From an uncultured Desulfuromonadales bacterium (GTDB lineage Bacteria; Desulfobacterota; Desulfuromonadia; Geobacterales; Pseudopelobacteraceae), in contig CAIPTY010000068.1 of the NCBI GenBank assembly GCA_903868145.1, forward strand, positions 62,001 through 126,000: a stretch of 64,000 nt of DNA, in the 5' to 3' direction. Below, piece by piece: positions 1 to 10,689 of the stretch. The stretch's first letter is position 1, and every line of letters starts with the position of its first letter. The notes beneath the pieces are model-generated. The model did not search any database and had not been told where the DNA came from. It saw nothing but the letters and a program-made list of their open reading frames with translations. The position numbers and the translations under genes were made by a program.

Positions 1-1
1 C

Positions 2-3000
2 AATACCAAAATACGAAATAAGCTGATTTTTGGTTTTACCTCCGTTGTTGCCATGGCACTTGCAATCGGCGTCTTTGGGTATCTTCAGATCAATTCCATC
101 GACAGCGCCGATGATTTTCTCTTTGCCAAAGGGGTCAAGCCGGTTGAGCATATTGGACACATCTCAGCTGATTTTCAACGTCTGCGGGTTAATATTCGCG
201 AGTTTATCATAGCCAAAGAGCTGAATCAGAACAACTTCTACCATGAACGGGTGATAAAATTCCGTCTGGAGATGGACGCCAAGGTAAAGACACTCGAAGC
301 GGTGCTCCCCGATGCCGAGTCAAAGAAACTGTTTGCCCTGATGGTTCAGACGCGAAACGATTATACTCCCCATATAAACCATATCATGGAGCTTTCAGCA
401 CAGAACAGGGATACTGAGGCAATGGCATATCTGAAGTCGGATGCCGTAGCTGCCTCGGAGCGGGCCGAGATCAGTGCCATAGAAAATCTGCTGGCTTATC
501 TGGTGTCCAATGCCGAAAAGATTGCCGGGCAGAATAATGAAACTGCCGTAACGACCGGTCGGGTCATGCTGATGCTGGCATTGTTTGTCTCGTTGCTGGC
601 GGCAATCATGGCGGCAATGATTACCCGCAGCATTGACAAACCTCTTAGACTGGTGCTCGATGCCGTTCGTTCCCAGCAGGAAACAGGGAGGGAAAGGTCG
701 CGGCTCGTGGAGGCTATCGCCGGTGGTGATCTGGAGCAGGAACTGATCATTGCCGAACCTCTCAGAATTGAATCGGATCAGGTTGGCAGTGATGAAGCCG
801 GCATGCTGCTTAAGGCCGTTGCCGGGATGAGCGAGGCACAGTATGTGCTGGATCAGGCTTTTGCCGGGATGACCAGTTCCCTGCGCCTCAACCGCGAGCA
901 GGAGGCACGGCGCAGTTGGTTCAAAAACGGCCTGTATGAGCTCAACATCATCCTGCGTGGTGAAAAAGGCATCGCCGAACTGACGGAACAGGTGCTTGCA
1001 TTTCTGGCCGCATACCTTGATGCCGGGGTGGGTGTTTTCTATACCTTTGACGAAAAAGAGGTGTCACTGAAGATTGCCGCCTGTTACGCCTTTACCCCGC
1101 GCATATGCCTGAATGAGGGGATTACTCTCGGTGAAGGTCTTGTCGGGCAGGCTGCGCTGGAAAAGAAAGTCATCCACCTCAACTCAGTCCCGCCGGACTA
1201 TCTTCCGATCAGTTCCGGGCTTGGCGAGGCCGGCCCGCTCAACATCATTGTGCTGCCGCTGCTGTACAATGGCGACCTGGTCGGAGTACTGGAATTTGGC
1301 TCATTCAAAATATTCAGTGATAATGATCTGGATTTTCTGAACCAGTCCAATGAAGCGATTGCAATCGCCCTCAGCGTTAACAAATCCCGGCAACAGGTCG
1401 ATGAGCTGCTGGAACAGACCCAGGCCCAGACCGAAGAGTTGCGAGTCCAGCAGGAAGAGTTGCAGCAGAGCAATGAAGAGCTGGAAGAGCGGGCGCAGAT
1501 GCTGGAACAGCAGCGCGAACAGATTCGCGCTAAAAACCGCGAGATGGAAGAGGCCGGCCGCGAGATTCAGCGCAAGGCTGAGGAACTGGAACGCATCAGC
1601 AGCTACAAGTCCGAATTTCTCGCCAACATGTCGCATGAATTGCGCACGCCTCTGAACAGCCTGATGATCCTTTCCAGTCTGCTAAAGGATAACCGTGAAG
1701 GAAACCTGACCGACAGACAGGTGGAGTTTGCCGCCACCATCAACAGTGCGGGCCGGGATCTGCTCAATCTGATCAATGATATTCTGGATCTGGCCAAGAT
1801 TGAATCAGGGCGACTGGAGTTCCACTATGAAGCTCTGACACTGCCGGATATCTGTGGTCAGCTTGGAGCAATATTCAAGCCGGTCACTGCGGAAAAAGGG
1901 ATCGGGTTTGCCGTCACCCTGGATGATAATGCCCCGCATACCATTATTGCCGACGGCCAGAGAACGCAGCAGATACTTAAAAACCTTCTTTCCAATGCCT
2001 GCAAGTTTACCAGAGAGGGGTCGGTATCGATGCGCGTATATACCCCGGCCCTCACTGAAACCCCCATCACATCTGCAACAGTAGCCTTTGATATCTGCGA
2101 CACCGGCATCGGAATTCCGCCGGACAAGCAGTCTCTCATCTTCAATGCCTTCCAGCAGGCCGATGGCACTACCAGCCGCACGTATGGAGGCACCGGCCTG
2201 GGACTCTCCATCTCGCGTCAGCTTGCACGTTCGATGGGTGGAGACATATCACTGACCAGCGAGCCGGGCACGGGAAGTACCTTTACCCTGCATCTCCCGT
2301 TGCAGGGAGACGCCCGGGAAGAACCTGTACGGCCTGTCGCTTCTCCCGCGCAGACCGGTTCGGTCAAAAATGAGCAGACGCCACCACGCGGCAAGAACAG
2401 TGCCCCGCTCCCGACACCCCTTCCTGATGACCGTGAACGGGCGCAGGAGGATGGGAAGAGCATCCTGATCATCGAAGATGACCTGATGTTTGCCGGAATA
2501 CTGATAAAAATGGTCCGTGACCGCGGCTTCTTCGCGCTGGTCGCAGTTGACGGGGAAAGCGGCATTGCCATGGCTGAACGCTATCATCCCAGTGCCATTA
2601 TTCTGGACATCATGCTTCCGCATATCGATGGCTGGGGGGTCATGCGCAGCCTGAAAGACAACCCCGTAACCCGCCACGTGCCGGTGCACTTCATCACCTG
2701 CATGGAGGAACGCCAGAAGGCCATGGCCATGGGTGCTGTCGGCTTTGTCACAAAACCGGTCAGCAGCGAACAGATGGATGGGGTGTTCGGCCTCCTGCAG
2801 TCGGCCATCGAAAAAACAACCAAAAAACTTCTGATCATAGAAGATGACCAGGTTCAAGCCATGGCGATGGTTGCCCTGCTGGAAGAGAGAAATGTTGTTA
2901 TTACTCTTGCCGACACCGGAGTCAGGGCTGTCGAACTGCTCTCCGGCGACCAGTATGACTGCATCGTGCTTGATCTGGGGCTGTCCGACATGGGTGCATT

Positions 3001-3655
3001 CGAGCTGCTGGAAGAGCTGAAAAGACTCGATCCCGAACATACTGTTCCGGTCATTATCCATACCGGTCGCGAACTGAGCCATGAGGACGAAATGCGGCTG
3101 CACCACTACGCCAAGAGTATCATCATCAAGGGAGCTAAAAGTCCCGAACGTCTCCTCAACGAAGTCACGCTTTTTCTGCATCTGGTAGAGACCTCGCTCG
3201 ATCCGTCCAAACAGCGCATGATTCGGTCTGTGCTTGACAAGGAGGCGATGCTGGCCGGGAAAAAGGTCCTGATCGTCGATGACGACATGCGTAATATTTT
3301 CTCGCTCTCAAGCGCCCTGGCGGAAAAGGATATTATTATTCTCGAAGCGGAAAATGGCCGTGAAGCTCTGAAACGTCTGGATGAGTCAGCCGACATTGAT
3401 CTGGTTCTGATGGATATCATGATGCCGGAAATGGACGGCTATGAGGCGATGCGAGCTATTCGGAAGGATCCCCGGTTTCGTGAACTGCCGATCATAGCGC
3501 TGACAGCCAAGGCCATGAAGGGAGACCGCGAAGAGTGTCTCAAGGCGGGTGCCAGTGACTACATTCCGAAGCCGGTTGACATGGAAAAACTCTTCTCGCT
3601 GTTGCGGGTATGGCTCTATACTGCGTCGGTCGCGGATGTTGTGGATATGACATGA
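2..3655 (+). CDS. Hybrid sensor histidine kinase with HAMP, GAF and three receiver domains (5' truncated)
   Basis: Membrane sensor kinase predicted to autophosphorylate and pass phosphate through its own receivers. The open frame runs to the window edge with a basic start ([12 protein letters not shown]) ahead of the first ATG at 53, so the true start lies upstream. Counting from that ATG: a periplasmic four-helix sensor region follows the N-terminal membrane segment, a second membrane segment lies near 170-190, then HAMP, a GAF-like domain (about 300-430), a long coiled coil (440-560), HisKA with the phospho-acceptor in MSHELRTP (about residue 528), and an ATPase domain with [16 protein letters not shown] and GTGLGLS. 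Three receivers follow, with [15 protein letters not shown] and [11 protein letters not shown]. The stop overlaps the cheR start by 4 nt, so the four genes to 7218 form one transcript. The input signal is unknown. Confidence 0.93.
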   Translation, partial: NTKIRNKLIFGFTSVVAMALAIGVFGYLQINSIDSADDFLFAKGVKPVEHIGHISADFQRLRVNIREFIIAKELNQNNFYHERVIKFRLEMDAKVKTLEAVLPDAESKKLFALMVQTRNDYTPHINHIMELSAQNRDTEAMAYLKSDAVAASERAEISAIENLLAYLVSNAEKIAGQNNETAVTTGRVMLMLALFVSLLAAIMAAMITRSIDKPLRLVLDAVRSQQETGRERSRLVEAIAGGDLEQELIIAEPLRIESDQVGSDEAGMLLKAVAGMSEAQYVLDQAFAGMTSSLRLNREQEARRSWFKNGLYELNIILRGEKGIAELTEQVLAFLAAYLDAGVGVFYTFDEKEVSLKIAACYAFTPRICLNEGITLGEGLVGQAALEKKVIHLNSVPPDYLPISSGLGEAGPLNIIVLPLLYNGDLVGVLEFGSFKIFSDNDLDFLNQSNEAIAIALSVNKSRQQVDELLEQTQAQTEELRVQQEELQQSNEELEERAQMLEQQREQIRAKNREMEEAGREIQRKAEELERISSYKSEFLANMSHELRTPLNSLMILSSLLKDNREGNLTDRQVEFAATINSAGRDLLNLINDILDLAKIESGRLEFHYEALTLPDICGQLGAIFKPVTAEKGIGFAVTLDDNAPHTIIADGQRTQQILKNLLSNACKFTREGSVSMRVYTPALTETPITSATVAFDICDTGIGIPPDKQSLIFNAFQQADGTTSRTYGGTGLGLSISRQLARSMGGDISLTSEPGTGSTFTLHLPLQGDAREEPVRPVASPAQTGSVKNEQTPPRGKNSAPLPTPLPDDRERAQEDGKSILIIEDDLMFAGILIKMVRDRGFFALVAVDGESGIAMAERYHPSAIILDIMLPHIDGWGVMRSLKDNPVTRHVPVHFITCMEERQKAMAMGAVGFVTKPVSSEQMDGVFGLLQSAIEKTTKKLLIIEDDQVQAMAMVALLEERNVVITLADTGVRAVELLSGDQYDCIVLDLGLSDMGAFELLEELKRLDPEHTVPVIIHTGRELSHEDEMRLHHYAKSIIIKGAKSPERLLNEVTLFLHLVETSLDPSKQRMIRSVLDKEAMLAGKKVLIVDDDMRNIFSLSSALAEKDIIILEAENGREALKRLDESADIDLVLMDIMMPEMDGYEAMRAIRKDPRFRELPIIALTAKAMKGDREECLKAGASDYIPKPVDMEKLFSLLRVWLYTASVADVVDMT

Positions 3656-4488
3656 ACAGTGCTGAAATCATGGATATCGAGATAAAACTCCTGATGGAGG
3701 GGGTCTACCGTGTCTACGGGTACGACTTTAGGGAGTATGCCGAGGCGTCTCTTCGGCGACGCCTGTCCCTGTGGCTGTCCGATTCGGGTTTTGCCACCCT
3801 GTCGCTTGCCCAGTCAGATCTCCTGCGGGATCGCGGACTGTTTGACTCCCTTTTGCGGGGAATCACTGTCAATGTTTCGGAGATGTTCCGGGATTCCGCC
3901 TTTTTCAAGGCCGTTAGGGAGCACGTGGTACCGCATCTGAAGACCTATCCGTTTGTAAAGGTCTGGCTTGCAGGTTGTTCCACGGGTGAAGAGGCCTATT
4001 CCATGGCTATACTGCTGCAGGAAGAGGGTCTGAAAGGGCGCTTTCGCATCTATGCCACCGACATCAACGAAGATGTGATACGCACAGCGCAGAAAGGCAT
4101 TTATCCACTCCATGAGATGCAGCGTTTTACCAGGAACTACCAGAATTCGGGCGGAACGATTTCTTTTTGCGACTACTACACGGCCAGATATGACCATGCC
4201 ATCCTGAACGCTTCACTACGTGAAAATATGGTGTTTGCTGCCCACAATCTGGCCGTTGACGCCGATTTTGGCGAGATGAACCTCATTCTGTGCCGCAATG
4301 TCATGATTTATTTCCAGCAGCCACTCAAGGAACGGGTGCTGGCTCTCTTTGACAAAAGCCTCATGCCGGGTGGTTTTCTCTGTCTCGGCACAAAAGAGAG
4401 TCTTGATCATCGTCAGATCGCCCATCGGTACGGGGAAATCAAACCACGGACTCAGATCTATCGAAAACAGTATGCAAAAAAAAACTGA
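3652..4488 (+). CDS. cheR: CheR-family protein-glutamate methyltransferase
   Basis: S-adenosylmethionine-dependent methyltransferase of the CheR family, which methylates glutamates on chemoreceptors. The 278-residue product has the usual N-terminal helical domain followed by the Rossmann domain with the SAM loop WLAGCSTGEEAYS, then YATDI and the conserved LILCRNVMIYF strand. The ATG at 3652 is preferred over one at 3610 because it gives the classic ATGA overlap with the kinase stop and a normal family length. The next gene, cheB, overlaps its end by 17 nt. There is no chemoreceptor, CheA or CheW in the window, so the target is probably one of the flanking hybrid kinases or a receptor elsewhere; that is inference. 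Confidence 0.93.
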   Translation: MNSAEIMDIEIKLLMEGVYRVYGYDFREYAEASLRRRLSLWLSDSGFATLSLAQSDLLRDRGLFDSLLRGITVNVSEMFRDSAFFKAVREHVVPHLKTYPFVKVWLAGCSTGEEAYSMAILLQEEGLKGRFRIYATDINEDVIRTAQKGIYPLHEMQRFTRNYQNSGGTISFCDYYTARYDHAILNASLRENMVFAAHNLAVDADFGEMNLILCRNVMIYFQQPLKERVLALFDKSLMPGGFLCLGTKESLDHRQIAHRYGEIKPRTQIYRKQYAKKN

Positions 4489-5062
4489 CGGAACATTCAG
4501 GGCGGTTGTGATCGGTGTTTCAACCGGCGGCGTCTCGGCGCTCAAGCTTTTGTTGGGGGCGCTGCCGACGGACTTTCCGGTTCCAGTCATGATTGTTACC
4601 CATATCACCCCGGAGGCCGATGACAGCCTGGCAGTGCTCCTTGATTCAATCTGCGCCATCCGGGTGAAAGAGGCTGATGAGCTGGAATTGCTTGTTCCCG
4701 GAACCGTGTATATTGCGCCGGCCAATTATCACCTGCTGGTGGAACGGAACCTCAATCTGGCTCTCTCCACAGATCCTCCGGTCAATTTTGCCCGCCCTTC
4801 GGTTGATGTGCTCTTTGAGTCGGCGGCGCAGGTATTCGGCCCCGCGCTGATCGGCATTATCCTGACCGGAGCCGGGTTTGACGGCGGCAAAGGATTGGCG
4901 GTTGTAAAGGATCATGGCGGCCTGGTCATAGTCCAGGATCCCGTCGATGCCGAGATGGATTCCATGCCAAAATGTGCACTGCAGTTGCTGAAAGCCGATT
5001 ATGTGATACAGTTGAATGAGCTTCCTGCCATTCTTATAAGCTTGGTACAGGGGAACGCATGA
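4472..5062 (+). CDS. CheB-type protein-glutamate methylesterase lacking a receiver domain
   Basis: Methylesterase/deamidase counterpart of CheR. At 196 residues it is only the catalytic domain: the serine lies in GVSTGG near the N terminus, the histidine in VTHITPE and the aspartate in TGAGFDGG, so the triad looks complete. The N-terminal receiver that normally controls CheB is absent, so it may be controlled by a partner such as the receivers of the neighbouring kinases. The start at 4472 lies inside the end of cheR; an upstream in-frame ATG at 4349 would only add sequence that overlaps cheR. The stop overlaps the next gene by 4 nt. Confidence 0.92.
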   Translation: MQKKTDGTFRAVVIGVSTGGVSALKLLLGALPTDFPVPVMIVTHITPEADDSLAVLLDSICAIRVKEADELELLVPGTVYIAPANYHLLVERNLNLALSTDPPVNFARPSVDVLFESAAQVFGPALIGIILTGAGFDGGKGLAVVKDHGGLVIVQDPVDAEMDSMPKCALQLLKADYVIQLNELPAILISLVQGNA

Positions 5063-7218
5063 GTCTCGCCGAACAGAACAGCACAGTCCCGATTCTACTG
5101 GTGGATGACCGGTCGGAAAACCTGTTGTCACTGGAAGAACTCCTGTCGGGTCAGGGGTATGATCTTGTCAGAGCAACATCAGGCAATGAAGCTCTCCGCC
5201 AGTCACTCAGACAGGACTTTGCGCTGATACTGCTGGACGTCCAGATGCCGGAAATGGATGGTTTTGAAACAGCAGAACTGCTGCGGGCCAATCCAAAGAC
5301 CAGACATATCCCGATCATCTTCGTCACCGCAGGCGAGAGGGAGCTTCAGTTCCAGTTCAAAGGGTATGATGCCGGAGCGGTTGACTATCTGGCAAAGCCG
5401 ATCGAGCCTCTGTTTTTGCAGAGCAAGGTTGGAATATTTGCCGAGATGTACCGTCAGCGCCACTATCTTGAGATGCTTAAGCAACATCTGGAGGAACTGG
5501 TCGAGCAGAGAACCCTGGAGCTGCGTCATTCAACCGCCGCCCTCACCACAAGCAATGAAGAGCTTCAGTTAAGGAACAGGGAACTCAAATCAACGGAAGA
5601 GCTCCTGCGCAGACAGGTGAACGAGTCTGTAGAGATCAGTGATCAGCTGCTGGCAACTGAGGAGATGCTGCGGGTTCAGATCAGGGAATTCCAGACCGCC
5701 CAGAAACTCCTGAACGAATCCAATATAAGTCTCCAGACCCTCTTCGACGTTTCGCCATTGGCGATCGTTGTTTCTTCCTACCCCGATGGAATTATCCGCC
5801 AGATAAACCATACCTTCAGTGACGATTTCGGTTACACCGATGAGCGGGTTGTCGGCAGAAACGGACTTGAACTTGGCCTGTGGGTCGACAATCAGGATCG
5901 GGAGCGTTTTTTCAAGCTGGTGCATGATGAAGAGAGCGTGTCGGCTTTCGCCACGCGGATCAACACCTTTGACCGTGAAAGCCGACATGTGATGCTGTAC
6001 AGCAACCCCATGGATTTCAAACACGAAAAGTGCCTTCTGCTTGTCTTTCTGGATGTCACCGAACAGAAAAGGATGGAGGAACAGATCCGCCAGACCCAGA
6101 AGATGGATCTGATAGGGCAGCTTGCCGGAGGTGTGGCTCACGATTTCAACAACATGCTGACCGCTATTCTTGGTTCCGCCGAACTCATGGCGTTCCATAT
6201 ACAGAACAATCCCGCTGCGCTCAAACTGCTTGGCAACATTCAACAGGCGGCCAGCCGGTCAGCGGAACTGACCGGTCAGTTACTGGCCTTTTCCCGGAAG
6301 GGGCAGAGAAACTCTCTCCATGTGAATGTCGAGTCAACGATTCATGATGTCATCTCCCTTCTGGAGAGAACCATCGACAAGAACATCCTCCTTGAGACAC
6401 GTCTTGTCGCCGAAAATGCGTACATAACCGGTGATCCCGCACTCCTGCAGAATGCCCTTCTGAACCTGGGGATCAACGCCCGGGATGCCATGCCCGAAGG
6501 TGGTGTCATAACGTTTGCCACCGCCAATGTTGAACTTGATTCCGGGTACTGTGATTCCAGCAATTTTTCCATAACACCCGGATCATACATCGAAGTATCG
6601 GTGTCTGATACCGGTGTCGGAATGTCAAAAGCTGTCATCCAGCATATATATGAGCCGTTTTTCACGACAAAAAAGGTCGGCAAGGGCACCGGGCTTGGTT
6701 TGGCCGTTGTCTACGGGACGGTGACTGATCACCACGGCTGTATCAGCATCTACAGCGAACCTGGCATGGGAACGGTATTCAAGCTCTATCTTCCCATCTC
6801 CGAGGGGCGTGAGACGGAATCTGCATCTTCTGAGGAATTGATTCACGGCTCGGGCGGCGTTCTTCTTGTGGATGATGAAGAGATACTGCGCGACGTTGGG
6901 CGAAGCATACTGGAGGATATTGGATATAAGGTCTACCTGGCTGAAAATGGAGAACAGGCCATGGAGATCTACGCGCAGGAGAAACATCATATTGACCTGG
7001 TGATACTGGACATGGTCATGCCCGTTATGGGCGGCCGGGAAACACTCAGGCGCCTTAAGGAGAGCTACCCTGATATTCGCGTTCTGATCTCTTCCGGATT
7101 TCACCAGGAGGGAACGGCCGAAGAGCTTGAAAAGCTCGGCGCCAGGGGCTTTCTCCAGAAACCGTATATGCGTCAGGAACTCTGCAGGGTAATTGCCGAA
7201 GTCATCGGAAATGGATAA
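5059..7218 (+). CDS. Receiver-PAS-histidine kinase-receiver hybrid protein
   Basis: Cytosolic hybrid kinase of 719 residues without membrane segments. Order: receiver (LILLDVQMPEMDG, phospho-acceptor near residue 59), coiled coil (about 130-225), PAS domain (about 230-335), NtrB-type HisKA with the acceptor histidine at about 361 in GGVAHDFNN, ATPase domain with LNLGINARDAMP, DTGVGMS and GTGLGLA, and a C-terminal receiver (LVILDMVMPVMGG). Starting with a receiver suggests it takes phosphate from another kinase, plausibly the triple-receiver kinase at the head of the operon. The start overlaps the CheB stop (ATGA). No output DNA-binding domain is present. Confidence 0.93.
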   Translation: MSLAEQNSTVPILLVDDRSENLLSLEELLSGQGYDLVRATSGNEALRQSLRQDFALILLDVQMPEMDGFETAELLRANPKTRHIPIIFVTAGERELQFQFKGYDAGAVDYLAKPIEPLFLQSKVGIFAEMYRQRHYLEMLKQHLEELVEQRTLELRHSTAALTTSNEELQLRNRELKSTEELLRRQVNESVEISDQLLATEEMLRVQIREFQTAQKLLNESNISLQTLFDVSPLAIVVSSYPDGIIRQINHTFSDDFGYTDERVVGRNGLELGLWVDNQDRERFFKLVHDEESVSAFATRINTFDRESRHVMLYSNPMDFKHEKCLLLVFLDVTEQKRMEEQIRQTQKMDLIGQLAGGVAHDFNNMLTAILGSAELMAFHIQNNPAALKLLGNIQQAASRSAELTGQLLAFSRKGQRNSLHVNVESTIHDVISLLERTIDKNILLETRLVAENAYITGDPALLQNALLNLGINARDAMPEGGVITFATANVELDSGYCDSSNFSITPGSYIEVSVSDTGVGMSKAVIQHIYEPFFTTKKVGKGTGLGLAVVYGTVTDHHGCISIYSEPGMGTVFKLYLPISEGRETESASSEELIHGSGGVLLVDDEEILRDVGRSILEDIGYKVYLAENGEQAMEIYAQEKHHIDLVILDMVMPVMGGRETLRRLKESYPDIRVLISSGFHQEGTAEELEKLGARGFLQKPYMRQELCRVIAEVIGNG

Positions 7219-7242
7219 ATCCGCAGGAAACAATTATTACGG

Positions 7243-7270
7243 TTGACTCTCTCCATGTTACTGATAAAAT
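7243..7270 (+). promoter_or_regulatory. Predicted sigma-70 promoter for the FecR/TPR gene
   Basis: TTGACT at 7243-7248 and TAAAAT at 7265-7270 are separated by 16 nt; each matches its consensus at five of six positions. The site lies in the gap after the signalling operon and about 40 nt before the start at 7312, so the FecR gene probably has its own transcript. Confidence 0.5.
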
Positions 7271-7311
7271 CCCGGTTCAATAACCGCTTGAATGAGACGA
7301 GAGGATATGTC

Positions 7312-8355
7312 ATGAAAAAACATCTGCTACTCCTGCTGGTTGCGTTGATTCTTCCGACAGTTGCCATGTCTGCCGGTGTGGGTAAGGTTACCGGCATGAA
7401 GGGTGCGGTTCAGACCAGGGCCAAGCGGGTTGCCCCCTATCAGGTCATGAATAACGGCGACGCCATTGCTGAAGGATGCTGGATTAAAACAGGCGCCGAC
7501 GGCTGGGCCGAATTGACACTAGATGATCGTACCAGGTTTACGCTTGCCAACAATACTGAATTTGAAATTACCAGTTTTCGCCTCGATCAGAGTAAACGTG
7601 AAGGGGTCTTTAACCTCTCCCAGGGGAAGCTGCGCGCAAACGTGGCAAAGTTTTCCGGTCGTCTGAGCGGCGTAACCGTCAAGAGCGGCACCGCGGTCGC
7701 GGGTGTCAAGGGGACTGAATTCCTGATGCTCACCGACGGACCTTCCAATGTTTTCTTCGGGACAGAGGGTGTGGTTGCGGTATCGGGTGACGGCACCGGC
7801 ACTCAGCGGGAGCTTGTCGTCGGCACCATGGTTCAGAACAGCCGTGGCGAGGAGCCGCTCGAACCGCTCAGGATCGATGAAACAACGCCGCTGGCCGAGG
7901 CACGGGATATTTTCAGTGGCGTGACATCGGGCTCTCCGCCGGACTCCTGGAACGATTCGGGTAGGATTGGCGATATTATTGCCCGGTGGAATGTCAATCA
8001 TGGCCGTTTCCTTGCCGACGCGGGCAGGCACCGCGAGTCTTTGCAGGTGTTTCAGATAGCCCTGGATCTTTCAAAGCTCGCTGAAATTCAGGCCGATGCC
8101 CATCTGGAGCGCGGCGCAGTCTATGCCCGCTTTCTGAACAAACCGGAGCAGGCGCTGGGCGAGTATCAGGTTGTTCTGGATACCTTCCCTGAGTTGCCTC
8201 AGGCTGAAACGGCGCTTTTCAACTCAGCCCAGTCACTGTCCGAACTCGGGCGCAAAGAGCCGGCACGGGCCCGGTTTCAGCGGTACCTGAAGGAATATCC
8301 GTCCGGTAAATTCAAGGGAACCGTTGAGACACTGCTCAGATTCCTCGACTCATGA
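7312..8355 (+). CDS. FecR-domain protein with C-terminal TPR repeats
   Basis: Exported protein of 347 residues. It begins with a clear signal peptide (KKHLLLLLVALILP, cleavage after AMSA), followed by a FecR-type domain (about 35-170: GAVQTRAK, DGWAELTLDD, GTAVAGVKGTEF) and a helical TPR region (about 225-340). FecR domains without a FecI sigma factor nearby are common in Desulfuromonadota, where they may sense or scaffold in the periplasm. The start at 7312 is chosen because it opens the signal peptide and has GAGAGGA upstream; an ATG-less upstream extension to 7243 would run through the promoter. The next gene is a CHASE2 cyclase, a frequent partner of such proteins. Confidence 0.85.
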   Translation: MKKHLLLLLVALILPTVAMSAGVGKVTGMKGAVQTRAKRVAPYQVMNNGDAIAEGCWIKTGADGWAELTLDDRTRFTLANNTEFEITSFRLDQSKREGVFNLSQGKLRANVAKFSGRLSGVTVKSGTAVAGVKGTEFLMLTDGPSNVFFGTEGVVAVSGDGTGTQRELVVGTMVQNSRGEEPLEPLRIDETTPLAEARDIFSGVTSGSPPDSWNDSGRIGDIIARWNVNHGRFLADAGRHRESLQVFQIALDLSKLAEIQADAHLERGAVYARFLNKPEQALGEYQVVLDTFPELPQAETALFNSAQSLSELGRKEPARARFQRYLKEYPSGKFKGTVETLLRFLDS

Positions 8356-8431
8356 CGCATCTCTGCTAACTCATTGATATGACATATTATACCACTCACT
8401 CCGCCTGCGTGACTGTGACAGGCTGCCGTTC

Positions 8432-10543
8432 ATGAACAGTATCATGCGGCACCTTGTGTTTATTGCGTTTGGGGCAGCCGCAGCCGCAGTATCCTTTTTT
8501 GCCTTTCACAGCGGCCCTGTTCTCTTTGATCGGGTTGATATGAAACTGAAGGATTCCCGCCTGTTATGGCGGGGAGCACGTACCCCGGATGCCCGTGTGG
8601 TGATTGTTGCTCTGGATCCGAAGAGCATCAAGGAGGTGGGGCGGTGGCCCTGGCCTCGCAAAGATGTGGCCGAACTTATTACCAATCTGCGTGGATACGG
8701 TGCCAAGGTGATCGGCCTGGATATGATTTTCTCCGAGCCGGATAATTCATGCAACGGCCCGGAGAACGACCTGATGTTGGGAAAATCCATATTTGACGCC
8801 GGCAACGTGGTGGCCGGCTATTTTTTTCGCGCCGAACATCTCGCAGTTGATGAAGCGGCGTTCAGTCAGATTGCTTCGACCCGCCTGGAGCCAAAAATTG
8901 CAGAGGGCGTCAAAGAGGTTCCACTCTTTTCCTTTAACGGCATCGACCTCAACATAGCAGCCGTTGCCGGACAGGGAGCGCTTGACCATGGCTTCTTCAC
9001 GGTTATGCCGGAGCAGGATGGTGTCTATCGCCGCGCCGTGCTCATGGCCCTGTTCAAGGGTGATATCTTTGCCTCCCTGTCCCTGAAATGCCTGTCATAT
9101 TTTCTCGAACAGCCGATAGAGCTTCAGGTGTCACCCAACGGCGTCACCGAGTTCTCACTCGGCGCCATTCGCATCCCGGTGGACGTTGTCGGGCGTCTGC
9201 CGCTCAACTACTACGGGGCAAACGGCTCTTTCAGGACGGTTTCGGCTGTTGATGTCATCAAGAAGCGTCTGCCTGCAGCCGCCCTGAAAGGTTCGCTGGT
9301 TTTGATCGGAGCTACCGAAACCGGCATCTTTGACATCCGTCCGACCCCCTTCGATCCGGTTCTGCCGGGGGTTGAAATCCATGCCACCCTCGCTTCAAAC
9401 GTTCTCCAGAACAATTTTATCAGGCATAATGGGGAGACCCGGCTGCTTGAACTGTGTGCGATCATAGCTATTCCGCTCCTGCTGGGTCTGCTGCTCAGCT
9501 TTGCGCCCGGTTCACTGACCGGCCTGCTCTTTTTTATCAGTACCGGAGGCTCCTACGTCGCCCTGAACTATCGGGTGTTTGACGTCTACCACCACGATAT
9601 GACCCTTATCTATCCGCTGATGGGGATAACATTGACCTATCTGGGTGGAGAGGCGTATCGCAGTCTGGTGATCGACCGCAAGGGGCGTCAGCTCAAAAAG
9701 GCCTTTTCCAGCTATGTCTCGCCTGATCTGGTCAAACAGATCGAGAAGAATCCAGATAAGCTGATTCTTGGCGGCGAGCAGCGTGAACTTTCCATTCTCT
9801 TCTCGGATATTCGCGGGTTTACGACTCTCTCCGAGTCGCTCTCCCCCCAGGAACTGGTTGTGCTGCTCAATGAGTACCTCACGCCCATGACCAGAATTGT
9901 ACTGGAGGAGCGGGGCACACTGGACAAATTTATCGGCGATGCTGTAATGGCCCTCTTCAATGCGCCGCTGGACGTGCCGGATCACGCGATCTGTGCCTGT
10001 AACGCCGCCGTCAGGATGATGAACGAACTGAACCGCCTCAACGAAAGTTTCGCTGCGCGCGGCTTGCACTCTATTGACATAGGCATAGGCATCAATACCG
10101 GTCCGGCAGTTGTCGGAAATATGGGAGCCGATATTCGTTTCGACTATACCGCCATCGGTGATTCAGTCAACCTGGCCTCACGTCTGGAAGGGCTCAACAA
10201 ACAGTACGGCTCACATATTCTGGTCAGCGAAGAGACCCGCAGTCAGGTGCAGGATACGCGATTTGTCTTTCGGGAGGTTGATCGGGTGCGGGTGAAGGGC
10301 AAGAATCTTCCGATCGTGATGTATGAGCTGATGCTCAGGAATGTGGAGATCCTTCCGCGTTTCGAGGATGCCCTGAGAATGTATCGGACGCAGGATTTTG
10401 CGGCAGCCCGGCAGATGTTTGATGATATTGCAAGCGGGTGTGACGACGGCGTGTCCCGTCTCTACTCGAACCGCTGCAGTGAATATCTGGCAGAGCCGCC
10501 CGGCGGTGACTGGGACGGGGTTTTCATCTCAAGGAGCAAATAG
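8432..10543 (+). CDS. CHASE2-domain adenylate cyclase (class III)
   Basis: Transmembrane cyclase of 703 residues, predicted to make cAMP in response to an extracytoplasmic signal. One N-terminal membrane helix precedes a CHASE2 sensor (about 35-320), followed by three closely spaced helices (about 335-410) and a class III catalytic domain (about 450-640). The metal-binding motif FSDIRGFTTLSESL and the KFIGDAVMALF segment are intact; a lysine in LDKFIGDA and aspartate in DYTAIGD favour ATP over GTP. A short helical region follows. The gene is 76 nt after the FecR protein, which may pass it the signal; this link is inferred from recurrent neighbourhood. Confidence 0.9.
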   Translation: MNSIMRHLVFIAFGAAAAAVSFFAFHSGPVLFDRVDMKLKDSRLLWRGARTPDARVVIVALDPKSIKEVGRWPWPRKDVAELITNLRGYGAKVIGLDMIFSEPDNSCNGPENDLMLGKSIFDAGNVVAGYFFRAEHLAVDEAAFSQIASTRLEPKIAEGVKEVPLFSFNGIDLNIAAVAGQGALDHGFFTVMPEQDGVYRRAVLMALFKGDIFASLSLKCLSYFLEQPIELQVSPNGVTEFSLGAIRIPVDVVGRLPLNYYGANGSFRTVSAVDVIKKRLPAAALKGSLVLIGATETGIFDIRPTPFDPVLPGVEIHATLASNVLQNNFIRHNGETRLLELCAIIAIPLLLGLLLSFAPGSLTGLLFFISTGGSYVALNYRVFDVYHHDMTLIYPLMGITLTYLGGEAYRSLVIDRKGRQLKKAFSSYVSPDLVKQIEKNPDKLILGGEQRELSILFSDIRGFTTLSESLSPQELVVLLNEYLTPMTRIVLEERGTLDKFIGDAVMALFNAPLDVPDHAICACNAAVRMMNELNRLNESFAARGLHSIDIGIGINTGPAVVGNMGADIRFDYTAIGDSVNLASRLEGLNKQYGSHILVSEETRSQVQDTRFVFREVDRVRVKGKNLPIVMYELMLRNVEILPRFEDALRMYRTQDFAAARQMFDDIASGCDDGVSRLYSNRCSEYLAEPPGGDWDGVFISRSK

Positions 10544-10689
10544 CGTATTAATCTGGAAACGGCAGTTCAAATAACGTATATTACGCCAGTGACAATCCGG
10601 GTATAGATGTTGTACGAAATCAGCCCCGGCAGCTGCATGACCGAATTCAAGATCCACAAAATACATGATAAACAGGAATATTGTACCCC

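Noticed and set aside
2249-3181. 310-residue open frame on the minus strand
   Set aside because: Antisense shadow of the triple-receiver kinase; no family features, and the plus-strand frame carries all conserved motifs.
10544-10689. Small RNA or gene between the cyclase and the site-2 protease
   Set aside because: 146 bp with no open frame of note, no clear hairpin-plus-T-run and no recognisable promoter pair.
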